Positions 56,337 to 64,000 of a stretch of 64,000 nucleotides of DNA are shown here, piece by piece; within the stretch, counting starts at the first letter, position 1, and every line of letters begins with the position of its first letter. Origin of the DNA: SG8-4 sp964598225 (GTDB taxonomy: Bacteria > Planctomycetota > Phycisphaerae > Sedimentisphaerales > Anaerobacaceae); the NCBI GenBank assembly GCA_964598225.1, contig CAZRBG010000026.1, positions 1 to 64,000 on the forward strand, written 5' to 3'. The notes below the pieces were generated by a model that was given only the letters and a program-made list of their open reading frames with translations, had not been told where the DNA came from and searched no databases. The position numbers and the translations under genes were made by a program.

Positions 56337-58094
56337 TCAGACATATTTTTCAAGGCGGATTGACCGCTGTTTGTTGAGATGGGCGATTGCGACGAAGATA
56401 GCGAGCATGGTTGTCAGGGCGATCAAGAGGCTCCAGGCGGGCGGCAGGGCGAGGGCGCTGGGGACGTAGGCGCATAGCAGGGCGATGGCGGCGACGAAGA
56501 GGCTGTAGGGAAGTTGGGTGCGGACGTGGTCGATCAAGTTGCAGGAGCTTGCGATGGAACTCATGATCGTGGTGTCGGAGATCGGCGAGCAGTGGTCGCC
56601 GAAGATCGAGCCGTCGAGTACGGCGCCGAGGCTGATCATGGTCGTCAGGCCGTAAGTGCCCCCGTCGATGGCGTAGGCGATGGGGATGGCGGTCGGCATC
56701 AGGATCGCCATCGTGCCGTAGCTCGTTCCCGTGGCGAACGACGTCAGCGAGGCGACGAGAAACAGAAGCGGCGGGAACAGATAGGACGGAATCCGGCCGG
56801 CGAGAATGTTTGCGAGGAACTCGCCCGTTCGCAGGTCGTCGCAGGAGTTTTTGAGCGACCATGCGAGAATCAGGATCACGAACGGGATCATCGCCCGCCG
56901 AACGCCGCGTTTGAAACACTGAATTATCACGGCCCGGCTGATCTTTCCGAACAGTTGCGAGAAGATCAGAGCCAGCGTCAGGCCGAACAAGGATGCACAG
57001 GCGAGCACTAGCGGCGTGTTCTCGGCGTGGCCGATGACCTCGCGCCAGTAGGTCAGGCTCGCCGGTGAGAGAGTTTCGATATCAACGGGCTTTTCCGGCA
57101 TCTGCTCTGCGGGGGTAGTCCGGCTTTGAGCCTGCCACTGCTGCATATCCTCTTTGAGTTTCGTTGTGCCGTCGAGCCAGAGGCCCGTAAAGTGGAACAG
57201 CAGCAGGCCGGCGAGCGGAACCAGGGCGTTGATCGCGCGGCCTTTCTCGATGCTAGATGAGGGCTGCGTCGAGTTTTCCTCTCGTTCGGTGGTTTGTGCT
57301 CGCTCTTCGGCGGCTTTCATCGGGCCGAAGTCGCGTCTCATGATGATGTGTGTGAATACGAAGGCGATCATGAGCATGCAATAGAAGCGAAAGCTCAACG
57401 CGTCGAAGAACATGGCGTAGCCGCTCTTGCCGATGCCGAGCGAGCCGCCTATCTGGCCTAGCAGGCCCACTTCGTATGCGATCCAGGTGCTGATTACGGC
57501 AAGGCCGGCGATCGGGGCGCTGGTGGCGTCGACGAGAAAGGCGAGCTTCTCCCGGCTGATGCGGAAGCGGTCGGTGATAGGCTGCATCATCGAGCCGACT
57601 ACGATGGCGTTCGTGTAGTCGTCGATGAAGCAGAGGATACCCATAAGAGCGGTTGCGGCCTGGGCGGACTTTCGGCCCTTTATCCACCGCAGGAGCCAGA
57701 TGATGATCCCGCGAAAGCCGCCCGAGGCGATGAGTATCTCGATCATTACGAAGATCGGCGGGATAAACGCGAGGATTTGCAGATAGGTAGGATCCGTAAT
57801 AGTTGCCGTAACGTGATCAGTCGAGGTCGCGAAGCCTTCGAACCATGCCGCGGCGCTCAGCGGGGCCTGCGGAACCCCGCTGAGCAAGCCGCCGGCGACG
57901 ATGGCGATTCCCAGGCTCGGCAGCACGTGGCGCGTAAGAAAAGCCAGCACAATAGCCAGCAGCGGGGGGATGACGCTGTACCACACGGCAGCGTCGGGCC
58001 CTTGTGCCCCGGCCGGCGCGAGCCATGCGGCTAAAACGCACAAGACGGCAAAGACAGCAGTTGCTACAATTACTCTTGTGATAGCTTTCGTCAT
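56337..58094 (-). CDS. NhaC-type Na+/H+ antiporter
   Basis: 585 residues with about 12 membrane helices. Motifs include SVIPPLLAIVLAFLTR, the conserved ILCFIDDYTNAIVVGSMMQP region with ion-binding Asps, ATSAPIAGLAVISTWIAYEV, and FATGTSYGTMAILMPTAIPI with SIFGDHCSPISDTTIMSS near the end. This is the Na+/H+ antiporter NhaC superfamily, ion or organic-acid exchange. A loop between helices 6 and 7 (MKAAEERAQTTEREENSTQP) is long and charged. It ends 3 bases after the rpiA stop on the opposite strand, so the two genes converge. Confidence 0.88.
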   Translation of the reverse strand: MTKAITRVIVATAVFAVLCVLAAWLAPAGAQGPDAAVWYSVIPPLLAIVLAFLTRHVLPSLGIAIVAGGLLSGVPQAPLSAAAWFEGFATSTDHVTATITDPTYLQILAFIPPIFVMIEILIASGGFRGIIIWLLRWIKGRKSAQAATALMGILCFIDDYTNAIVVGSMMQPITDRFRISREKLAFLVDATSAPIAGLAVISTWIAYEVGLLGQIGGSLGIGKSGYAMFFDALSFRFYCMLMIAFVFTHIIMRRDFGPMKAAEERAQTTEREENSTQPSSSIEKGRAINALVPLAGLLLFHFTGLWLDGTTKLKEDMQQWQAQSRTTPAEQMPEKPVDIETLSPASLTYWREVIGHAENTPLVLACASLFGLTLALIFSQLFGKISRAVIIQCFKRGVRRAMIPFVILILAWSLKNSCDDLRTGEFLANILAGRIPSYLFPPLLFLVASLTSFATGTSYGTMAILMPTAIPIAYAIDGGTYGLTTMISLGAVLDGSIFGDHCSPISDTTIMSSIASSCNLIDHVRTQLPYSLFVAAIALLCAYVPSALALPPAWSLLIALTTMLAIFVAIAHLNKQRSIRLEKYV

Positions 58095-58161
58095 AGCTCA
58101 TCAGACTGGGTGGAGTAAATATGTGTTTAGCCAAGGCTGCCGGTTTCACCGCTAAGGACCT

Positions 58162-58185
58162 GCCGGGGCAAGCTCCACCCTACAG
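58162..58185. repeat. Degraded GGGGC...CCACCCTAC hairpin
   Basis: GCCGGGGCAAGCTCCACCCTAC, an imperfect copy of the repeat at 19957. It lies in the short gap between the decayed permease and the NhaC gene. Confidence 0.5.
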
Positions 58186-58196
58186 TATTCGTTTTG

Positions 58197-58451
58197 TCAG
58201 ACCTGCTTAAGCCACCTGCCGACTTCTCGCAGGCCGGGGCGTTTGCCGTACATCAGAATGCCGGTCCTGAAGACCCTTGCAGCTATCCACACAGCACCGA
58301 GCACACAGGCCGCCAGTAGTATTATCGACAGAAGTGTCTCGACAATCCAGATTTTCGTGCCGGAGGACAGTCGCAGTATCATGAAGATGAACGTCTTGGT
58401 CTTGACGGTCTCGATGTACTCGCGCTGGGCTACCTTAAGAATTTTCCGCAT
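58197..58451 (-). pseudogene. ABC-2 permease (NatB-like) with its middle deleted
   Basis: 84 residues from ATG 58451, which overlaps the ATPase gene's end. The beginning, RKILKVAQREYIETVKTKTF, is a typical ABC-2 permease N terminus up to the first helix. It then jumps to a C-terminal segment (TLLSIILLAACVLGAVWIAA, then RVFRTGILMYGKRPGLREVG) that normally lies some 350 residues later. The frame is intact but the periplasmic domain and five or so helices are gone, so it cannot form a channel. Confidence 0.75.
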
Positions 58452-59346
58452 CGCTCTTTCCAACCAAGTCCACGAATATTTCGTGCAGCGAGGGCACCTT
58501 CAACTCGAACGCCCGAACGCGCGCCCGCTCCATCAGCGACCGCAGAAGCTGCTGGCAGTCGGCGCCCTCTTTCAAAGTTATCTCCAGCCGGCTGCCGTCG
58601 GATTCCACATTCTCGACATCAGCAAGATCGCCGACAAAATGGGTGTCGCCGTCGAGTTCGACAGAGACTGTGCGGGAGCTTTTCTGCGCGCGAACATTTG
58701 CCAGCTTGTCGTCTAGGATTGCTCTTCCCTTGTTTATCAACAAGATGGAATCGCAGAGTTTCTCGGCCTCGTGCATTACGTGCGTGGAGAAAATGACGGT
58801 TTTGCCCTCTTTACGCATTTCTAAGATTATACCCTTGAGCAGGTCGGTATTGATTGGATCCAGCCCTGAAAACGGCTCGTCGAGTATTAGCAGCTCCGGC
58901 TCATTGACTGCGGTGACTGCGAATTGCAGCTTTTGATGCATCCCTCGCGACAGCTCTTCGACTTTCTTGTCCGCCCACTCTCCAAGGTTGAGTCGCTCCA
59001 GCCACTGAGGCACGCGCCGAGACAAATCGGCCTTCGATACGTCTTTGATTGCCCCGAAGTAGGTGAGTACCTTGCGAACGGTCATTTTGCGGTAGAGCCC
59101 GCGTTCTTCGGGCATATAGCCGATTCGGCTTTTGGCCTGCTCAGTGGAGTTATCATCAAGCAGCGAGATATGCCCGCTGTCGGGGCGCAGGATGTTCATT
59201 ATCATACGAATAGTCGTGATCTTGCCGGCGCCGTTGGGGCCCAGGAAGCCGTAAATACTTCCGGCCGGAACAGTCACGTTAAGGTTATCGACGGCACGGA
59301 CTTCGCCGAAAGACTTGGAAGCATCCTTGAGAGTTACTGCGTTCAT
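58435..59346 (-). CDS. ABC transporter ATPase (NatA-like) with a mutated P-loop
   Basis: 303 residues. Normal ABC ATPase layout: Walker A region GPNGAGKITT (36-45), Q loop YMPEERGLYRKMTV, signature LSRGM, Walker B LLILDEPFSGLD, H loop FSTHVMHEAE. In Walker A the Ser/Thr that follows the invariant Lys and holds Mg2+ is Ile43 (codon ATC, one transition from ACC). This should abolish ATP hydrolysis. Together with the gutted permease beside it, the transporter looks dead and recently so, because the rest of the gene is intact. A sequencing or assembly error at that one base is an alternative. Confidence 0.85.
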   Translation of the reverse strand: MNAVTLKDASKSFGEVRAVDNLNVTVPAGSIYGFLGPNGAGKITTIRMIMNILRPDSGHISLLDDNSTEQAKSRIGYMPEERGLYRKMTVRKVLTYFGAIKDVSKADLSRRVPQWLERLNLGEWADKKVEELSRGMHQKLQFAVTAVNEPELLILDEPFSGLDPINTDLLKGIILEMRKEGKTVIFSTHVMHEAEKLCDSILLINKGRAILDDKLANVRAQKSSRTVSVELDGDTHFVGDLADVENVESDGSRLEITLKEGADCQQLLRSLMERARVRAFELKVPSLHEIFVDLVGKSDAENS

Positions 59347-59403
59347 ATCTGAGTTATGCGTTGGTTGTTCATAGACTACGAACTACCAACCATCAACCGC
59401 CAA

Positions 59404-59730
59404 CTAAGTTATGTCGAAGACCCTGGTCAATTGCGTGATCTCGAACACTCTGCGGAGATTCGAGTCCAGATTGGAAAGTTGCATCGTACCACCCATCTCC
59501 GCGACCTTCTTGTGGATTCTGACCAGAAGGCCCAGAACTGCCGAAGTCATGAACCTTACATTGGTGAAATTCAAAATCAGCTTATGATTGCCGTTTCTTT
59601 CTATGATCGGCTCGAAGGCCTCCCGGAGCCTGGTGATCTGCCCTTCGTCGAGAATCTTCTCGTCCTCGAAAGTGACGAAAGTGACGTCCATTCCGTATTC
59701 CACGTCGAGTTTTACCTGCGCTCGTTCCAT
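59404..59730 (-). CDS. STAS-domain anti-sigma-factor antagonist-like protein
   Basis: 108 residues, AAGGAG before the ATG. Core: VTFVTFEDEKILDEGQI, LILNFTNVRFMTSAVLGLLV with the Thr-Ser pair where family members are phosphorylated, and GGTMQLSNLDSNLRRVFEIT with QLTRVFDI. SpoIIAA/RsbV-like proteins bind anti-sigma kinases when unphosphorylated. The SpoIIE-type phosphatase at 37441 is a candidate activator; no kinase partner is adjacent. Confidence 0.85.
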   Translation of the reverse strand: MERAQVKLDVEYGMDVTFVTFEDEKILDEGQITRLREAFEPIIERNGNHKLILNFTNVRFMTSAVLGLLVRIHKKVAEMGGTMQLSNLDSNLRRVFEITQLTRVFDIT

Positions 59731-59997
59731 AAATATCTCCTTACACCATTAGCCTGTGTAACCTGCTTTCTTACGGGGTCCTGCTCGGTTATAATATGAG
59801 GACATATTACTTAATGGTTTGGAAAAACGCCAGAAGTACCTCGGGCCGAGACGATTTTTGCCTCGAGTAAAAATGGTGCGAAAACCCTGCAATAATTCCG
59901 CAGGAGAGTTCGAGCCGGTGCGTTCAACAAGTAGAGCAGTTGTCGAAGTGTTGTTTTGACTACTAAAAATGCGTGGAGTTTCCAGGGAGAAACGAGT

Positions 59998-60747
59998 ATG
60001 GCTGGCGATACGAAGCAATCATTCAATCTGCCGGCATTTACTTCCGTTTTGGCAGGGCTTTCATTCATTTTGATGGTTGTTACCGGGCTTGTTTTGTTTA
60101 TTGCGCCTTCCTGCAGGATTGCCGAGGAAACTTCCTGGACTGTATTGGGTCACGACAAGGACCAGTGGGTCGCCGTGCACATCTGGCTGAGCCTTGCATT
60201 CGTGGTCGCCTCTGTCATACACATCTATCTCAACTGGAAGGTGCTCTTGAGTTATTTCAAGAGCAAAGTCCGCAAGACCTGGGCTTTTCGAGCCGAATGG
60301 CTTGCCGCTCTTGTAATATGTGCGGTTCTATACACCGGCTCGGCCGCTGAGGTGCCGCCTTTCTCCTCTCTCATTGCCTGGAAGGAAACGTTCAAACATC
60401 CGGAAGGAGAGGGCTCCGGGAGAGGCGCAGGCTTACGCAGAGGTCAGGGGACCGGGCAGCAATTACTGAATGACGCCGGCCATAACCAACCTGACAGTGC
60501 AGGCGAGCAGCAGAATAACACCGAACAGCACCAGAGACCAGAGCACGGTCCGGGTCGGACCGGCGGAGGGATGGGGCGGATGACCTTAAGACAGTTTTGC
60601 AGCGACGAGGCAATTGAACTGTCCCGGGCAATATCTCAACTGAAAAAACAGGGCGCCAAAGCGCGGGAAACGATGACCATGCGTGAGATTGCCGATTCTC
60701 TCGGCGTGCATCCCCGCGAACTGCGCACCATTCTGCAGCCTCAGTGA
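59998..60747 (+). CDS. DUF4405-like membrane protein with C-terminal helical domain
   Basis: 249 residues from ATG 59998, GGGAG upstream. Four helices in the first 120 residues (SVLAGLSFILMVVTGLVLF, WVAVHIWLSLAFVVASVIHIY with His residues, WLAALVICAVLYTGSA), resembling DUF4405 and other di-haem cytochrome b-like membrane proteins. Residues about 128-185 are a Gly/Gln/Asn-rich insert. The C-terminal part, MTLRQFCSDEAIELSRAISQ with MTMREIADSLGVHPRELRTIL, is a helix-turn-helix-like sequence often found behind DUF4405 domains. Role in electron transfer is possible, not proven. Confidence 0.65.
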   Translation: MAGDTKQSFNLPAFTSVLAGLSFILMVVTGLVLFIAPSCRIAEETSWTVLGHDKDQWVAVHIWLSLAFVVASVIHIYLNWKVLLSYFKSKVRKTWAFRAEWLAALVICAVLYTGSAAEVPPFSSLIAWKETFKHPEGEGSGRGAGLRRGQGTGQQLLNDAGHNQPDSAGEQQNNTEQHQRPEHGPGRTGGGMGRMTLRQFCSDEAIELSRAISQLKKQGAKARETMTMREIADSLGVHPRELRTILQPQ

Positions 60748-60752
60748 AGACT

Positions 60753-60779
60753 GTCATTCCTGCGGAGGCAGGAATCCAT
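60753..60779. repeat. GTCATTCCTGC palindromic repeat, gene-free copy
   Basis: GTCATTCCTGCGGAGGCAGG then AATCCAT. Identical in the core to the right-hand repeat of the GIY-YIG cassette (33185-33213, reverse complement). Confidence 0.75.
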
Positions 60780-60783
60780 TTGT

Positions 60784-61632
60784 TTACAAGCTTCTGGGTT
60801 CTATGTTTCTCCGGCACAGTCCGATCAACCACTTTTGCTGCTCGCCTGTCAAATAGGGTCGCAGCACGAGTACGTGCCTGACAACACGGCGTTCGATAGC
60901 GCTGTGCGCCGCTAGAAGCCTTTCGATCTGCCGCAATAACTGATCGCCGCTGGTGTCGGAATCCTCGAACATTGACAAAAGCCTGGCCCTTTCGTCGAGC
61001 AGGTTATCGCGCAATTCGGCGGTTTCTGTTGCGAAGTCAGTATTCTCCCGGTTCAGCAGGCGGACTTGTCTCTCGTTAAGCTCCAGGCTGTTCGCCAGTC
61101 TTTGGCGTATTGCACGGCGCATGCCGAGTCGCCCACCTGCTCCTCCGCGGCCGCGTCCCTGACGGCCGTAACCGTAGCCCCGGCCGGTGCCGTTTCGCCG
61201 GCCGCGTCCGCCGCCGCGCCCTTTCAACCGACGTACCGGCCCTCTCACGGCTTCAGCACAGAGGCGCATTAGCTTTTCCCGATTGCCTGCGGATAGCCTG
61301 CCGCGAAGTCTGACTATGTGCTCGCCCGCTCGCATCATCAGGCGCTCGTGAGCGTCGATGACTTTCTCGGCCTGTTCCATGACAGCCTCATCGGGTGTGC
61401 AGGGATCCTCAAGCGTCGATCCGAGAGATTCCTGTTCGGCCACGAGCTTTGCTACCAGCCCGTCCATCTCTTTGTCGAATTTTTCTTCCAGGGCCAGGGC
61501 CGAGCTCGATGCATCGCTTAGCCATTGTTCCGACTCTCCGCCGCTTAGAGCGGTTGAGCGGGCATGAAAGAATGCGATTACACCGCAGATGAACGCAAGT
61601 ATAGCAACTATGGCCGTTCTCTTGCGGCTCAT
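60784..61632 (-). CDS. Periplasmic Spy/CpxP-like protein with Arg/Gly-rich centre
   Basis: 282 residues from ATG 61632, which overlaps the anti-sigma stop as ATGA. Signal anchor TAIVAILAFICGVIAFFHA. Helical throughout with repeated L-R-x-x-L patterns, resembling CpxP/Spy/zinc-resistance (ZraP-like) chaperones. Residues about 135-175 are almost pure Gly and Arg (RLKGRGGGRGRRNG and on). It is the third gene of an ECF sigma / anti-sigma operon and so is a likely sensor or effector of envelope or metal stress. Confidence 0.68.
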   Translation of the reverse strand: MSRKRTAIVAILAFICGVIAFFHARSTALSGGESEQWLSDASSSALALEEKFDKEMDGLVAKLVAEQESLGSTLEDPCTPDEAVMEQAEKVIDAHERLMMRAGEHIVRLRGRLSAGNREKLMRLCAEAVRGPVRRLKGRGGGRGRRNGTGRGYGYGRQGRGRGGAGGRLGMRRAIRQRLANSLELNERQVRLLNRENTDFATETAELRDNLLDERARLLSMFEDSDTSGDQLLRQIERLLAAHSAIERRVVRHVLVLRPYLTGEQQKWLIGLCRRNIEPRSL

Positions 61633-62102
61633 TGTTCGCCCTCCGTTTCGGCCGGGGGTTCTTCGAGCACCAGCCTGGTCAGGCCACTGGACCATTCAAG
61701 GCCGAGAGCGGCCAGATATTCGGGTTTCTCGGCCGAGTATGGGATTTGGGATTCTCCGCCCTCTACGCTGTATTCGCCGAGCTTGTGGCCGAGGCCTATG
61801 GCGATGATTATCGAGGCTGCAAGGCGCAATAGCTGCGGCATGAACCTTACTATATGCTCCCGTACTGCCGCAGTCTCACTGTCCTTCGCTTCTTGCGCCA
61901 GAGCGGGGACCTGATCGGCCACTCCGTGCCCCGCGGTCTCGATTTCCCACGCCCCCAGCGTATCCGAGAGCTTCTGCATCTGCTCAACGCGCTGAGAACA
62001 GTGCGCGCATGCTGCTATATGCTCTCGAATCTCTGCGTTGCGGGCCTCGGCTAAATTGCCCGCTACATACTCGATGAATTCGATTTCAGACAAATGTTTC
62101 AT
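61629..62102 (-). CDS. Zinc-finger (zf-HC2) anti-sigma factor
   Basis: 157 residues from ATG 62102; a TTG start lies 15 bases upstream. N terminus: EIFEY-like EIEFIEYVAGNLAEARNAEI followed by H-I-A-A-C-A-H-C, the H-x3-C-x2-C zinc motif of anti-sigma factors. One membrane helix (LLRLAASIIIAIGLGHKL) separates it from a short periplasmic tail. It should hold the adjacent ECF sigma factor inactive until an envelope signal releases it. Confidence 0.85.
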   Translation of the reverse strand: MKHLSEIEFIEYVAGNLAEARNAEIREHIAACAHCSQRVEQMQKLSDTLGAWEIETAGHGVADQVPALAQEAKDSETAAVREHIVRFMPQLLRLAASIIIAIGLGHKLGEYSVEGGESQIPYSAEKPEYLAALGLEWSSGLTRLVLEEPPAETEGEQ

Positions 62103-62148
62103 TGTAAAACCTGTCAATTAAACGATTGCCGGCCGCGAAAACTGCGGA

Positions 62149-62706
62149 CTATTCGGCCAGATATTGCATTTTGCTCAACTTTTTTCGCAGATTTGCATAA
62201 GCCCGGACCAACAGCGATTCCACCGCCGAGCCGGACCAGCCTGTGATTTCTGCGATCGTGCCGTGGCTCAGTCCCTCGTATCGATGCAAGACCAGAGCGA
62301 TCCTTTGCCTTTCGGGCAGACTATCGACCGCTGCTTTGACTAATTGTACGATCTCTTTCCTCTCGGCAATGTTGTGATCCGACTCCCCCGGTGCGTCGAA
62401 AGCGGCATTCTCAAGAGACATCCCGTTTCGGGCTCGTCTGCGTTTTTCATCGAGACAGAGATTGACAACGATACGGTACAGCCATGTCGTAAATTTGGCC
62501 TTCGGTTTGTATCTGCGAGCAGCTCTGTGGACGCGAAGGAATGTCTCCTGAGCGACATCCTCGGCCAGATCCCATTTGCCAAGCGTCCGGTAGGCAATCT
62601 TCAAAACTCGGCCCTGATGTCGTCGCACCAACTCACCCAGAGCCGACATATCCCCCCGGCCCAGCCTCGCCATCATTTCTTCGTCAGTAGCCTGATTATC
62701 CATCAT
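62149..62706 (-). CDS. ECF RNA polymerase sigma factor
   Basis: 185 residues. Region 2: ALGELVRRHQGRVLKIAYRT, DLAEDVAQETFLRVHRAARR, FTTWLYRIVVNLCLDEKRRR. Region 4: LPERQRIALVLHRYEGLSHG then TIAEITGWSGSAVESLLVRA. No C-terminal extension. It heads the operon ECF sigma / anti-sigma / Spy-like protein, the classic arrangement for self-activated stress response. The 187 bases upstream contain TTGACA on the minus strand (62795-62800) but no confident promoter. Confidence 0.93.
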   Translation of the reverse strand: MMDNQATDEEMMARLGRGDMSALGELVRRHQGRVLKIAYRTLGKWDLAEDVAQETFLRVHRAARRYKPKAKFTTWLYRIVVNLCLDEKRRRARNGMSLENAAFDAPGESDHNIAERKEIVQLVKAAVDSLPERQRIALVLHRYEGLSHGTIAEITGWSGSAVESLLVRAYANLRKKLSKMQYLAE

Positions 62707-62893
62707 CAGTTCAAGGAACCAAAAGGGGCCAGATAAAAGAGGTTATGATTCCGGCCTTTCTGGCATGCTCAAAGGCTACGCCGGGAAGATACAAATGTCA
62801 ACACCAATATCCAAAGCCCCAGCCTTACGTTTACCCGTTCTCCAAAAGCAAGACAGGCTTTATCTGAACAATTCCGAATGAGAGCCGGTTCGT

Positions 62894-63157
62894 TCAAGGA
62901 TCAGAGTCAAGCTCCTCGAAAAGTTGATCCACATTTGATACCCTGTGCAGGTCTATTCCTTCCTCAGATTCTTTCAGAGTCCTGTCTGTGAGGTCATTTG
63001 GTATCTTGATTTCAAAGGGTATGCCTCTCTGCAGGGCAACCTGGCGGAGGAACAGCTTGATAGCTTCGGACATAGAAATATCAAGCGTCCTGAACCCCTT
63101 CTGTGCCTGTTCCTTCGTCTGTCTATCCAGACGGACTTGTATAGTTGTTGCTTCCAC
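62894..63157 (-). CDS. RelB/DinJ-type antitoxin, partner missing
   Basis: 87 residues from GTG 63157 with AGAGG 6 bases upstream; earlier frame starts at 63184 and 63238 have no RBS. TTIQVRLDRQTKEQAQKGFR is the RHH DNA-binding beginning of DinJ/RelB, followed by DISMSEAIKLFLRQVALQRGIPFEI. The C terminus (LHRVSNVDQLFEELDSD) is the acidic toxin-binding tail. No RelE/YafQ toxin gene follows; the downstream gene is unrelated. Orphan antitoxin. Confidence 0.8.
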   Translation of the reverse strand: MEATTIQVRLDRQTKEQAQKGFRTLDISMSEAIKLFLRQVALQRGIPFEIKIPNDLTDRTLKESEEGIDLHRVSNVDQLFEELDSDP

Positions 63158-63315
63158 GATTGACCTCTGAACTATTAAGCCCATACTGCTTGATATTTTC
63201 ACTACACTATCACTACAATTAACATGTAAAGAAGACAAACGAGTGTCGAAGAAAATTTACGAAGAACAGTATGTTACGGTTTTATTCCACTTTTCATAGA
63301 ATTTCTCCGGTTTTT

Positions 63316-63340
63316 ACAAGGGCGGGACGCCCTCGCTACG
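63316..63340. repeat. ACAAGGGCGGGACGCCC repeat
   Basis: ACAAGGGCGGGACGCCCTCG then CTACG. It matches the right half of the hairpin inserted in the P-type ATPase gene (24785-24804). It lies next to the 3' end of the last gene, on the convergent side. Confidence 0.65.
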
Positions 63341-63349
63341 GGGTGCGTT

Positions 63350-64000
63350 CTAAAGCTGGGTTATTTCGGAGAGGCTTTCTATTTGCAGTTCGGTTATTTT
63401 TCGGATTCGGCTCTCGAATTCGTCTTGCAGGGGTGTTGTTTCCTGGCGCAGTTTTTCTTCGAGTTGGGAGCGGAATGCTTCGCGGGCTTTAAGGATTTTG
63501 GATTGAGTCAGTGCGCGTTTGATTACCCAGGCGGGAGCGTCCCAGTTTTCGGCCAGCTTGGCGGCCTTTTCTTTGCCGTGCCGGACCGTCAGGTAGGCGA
63601 TTACCAGAGCAAGTATGGCGCCGCCGATTAGTCCGACGGGGCCTGAGACAAGAATCGCGGTACCCGTGCCGCCGCAGAGCATGGCGCCGATGCTCGCTGC
63701 GATCCCGACCACAAACCAGCCGACCGTGTCCATGATCCCGCCGTAAAGGTCGGGCGCCCCGGAGCCGATGGCGTCGCTGCCGAGCGAGATTTGCCTGCCT
63801 TGCTCTATTTGAGTATCTCCTATGCTCAGGCCGTGAGATTCGATCCAGCCGGTGAGCAGGTCCCGGACCTGCTCGGGCAATCCCAGCCTCAGCGTTTGCA
63901 TTCTGTCGTCGAGAATTTTTTTCAGTTCCGGCTCGAAGGCTTTTGCCGTCGAGGACACTTGCTTCTTGAGCGAGGCGACAGAACCGCCGCTGTTTCTATA
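63350..64000 (-). CDS. C-terminal part of a membrane-associated protein, possibly dynamin-like GTPase (partial)
   Basis: The frame is open to the window edge at 64000, so the start is outside; about 216 residues are visible. They comprise a helical part, two hydrophobic stretches (TVGWFVVGIAASIGAMLCGG and AILVSGPVGLIGGAILALVI), then long charged helices (LTQSKILKAREAFRSQLEEK). This resembles the membrane-associated C-terminal region of bacterial dynamin-like proteins and related GTPases. The diagnostic GTPase domain is not in the window, so this is a weak call. Confidence 0.4.
   Translation of the reverse strand, partial: YRNSGGSVASLKKQVSSTAKAFEPELKKILDDRMQTLRLGLPEQVRDLLTGWIESHGLSIGDTQIEQGRQISLGSDAIGSGAPDLYGGIMDTVGWFVVGIAASIGAMLCGGTGTAILVSGPVGLIGGAILALVIAYLTVRHGKEKAAKLAENWDAPAWVIKRALTQSKILKAREAFRSQLEEKLRQETTPLQDEFESRIRKITELQIESLSEITQL

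Noticed and set aside
60392..60832. 146-codon minus-strand frame over the DUF4405-like gene
   Set aside because: Its Leu-rich character is the antisense of a Gln-rich linker; it also reads through a dispersed repeat.

Overview
The window looks like chromosomal DNA (or a long metagenome contig) from a planctomycete, most likely of the Phycisphaerae/Sedimentisphaerales type. The inference rests on gene content: two Tat-exported formylglycine sulfatases, a GLUG-repeat protein, an LRR protein with a planctomycete-style C-terminal module, paired PQQ-type propellers, a GspB-like secretion factor, a large membrane pyrophosphatase, an HNH-AP2 protein, and many short palindromic repeats between genes. 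No rRNA, tRNA or CRISPR array was found.

Layout. 1-12.3 kb: exported proteins (GLUG repeats, sulfatase, aldose epimerase lipoprotein, LRR protein, two PQQ-like propellers) with a SEDS (RodA/FtsW) gene and a small cupin. 12.4-20 kb: sugar handling, with a sugar porter, PAP2 phosphatase, an exported GH-A-type glycosidase and an exported SGNH-esterase/BNR fusion. 20-28.7 kb: a heterodimeric ABC exporter, a P2A Ca2+-type ATPase carrying an in-frame palindromic repeat, an internally deleted BKACE (DUF849) pseudogene, a GspB-like protein and a coiled-coil membrane protein. 28.8-38.7 kb: a K+-dependent-type membrane pyrophosphatase, a HicAB-like module behind a strong promoter and a start-codon hairpin, RsfS, a GIY-YIG gene enclosed by inverted repeats, ArgS, an orphan MNT nucleotidyltransferase, YjbQ, a possible structured RNA, YggS and a SpoIIE-type phosphatase. 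38.8-44.4 kb: an isopropylmalate-type dehydrogenase, a second sulfatase, then an accessory patch with an HNH-AP2 protein and an AT-rich PD-(D/E)XK-like protein. 44.4-49.4 kb: flavodoxin and a KaiC-like ATPase / PAS histidine kinase / NarL-type regulator operon. 49.7-55.5 kb: an envelope-stress group (HtrA protease, two six-BON-domain paralogues, Hsp20, small membrane protein). 55.5-64 kb: RpiA, NhaC-type antiporter, a decayed ABC exporter (mutated P-loop ATPase plus gutted permease), STAS protein, a DUF4405-like membrane protein, an ECF sigma / zinc anti-sigma / Spy-like operon, a RelB/DinJ-like antitoxin, and the C-terminal part of a membrane-associated protein running off the window.

The best candidates for something unusual are the GIY-YIG gene held between near-identical inverted repeats that also occur without the gene elsewhere in the window; repeat insertions that stayed in frame inside genes; the hairpin over the HicA-like start codon; and the KaiC-kinase-regulator operon. 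Several genes show a shared decay style: N and C termini kept, the middle lost.
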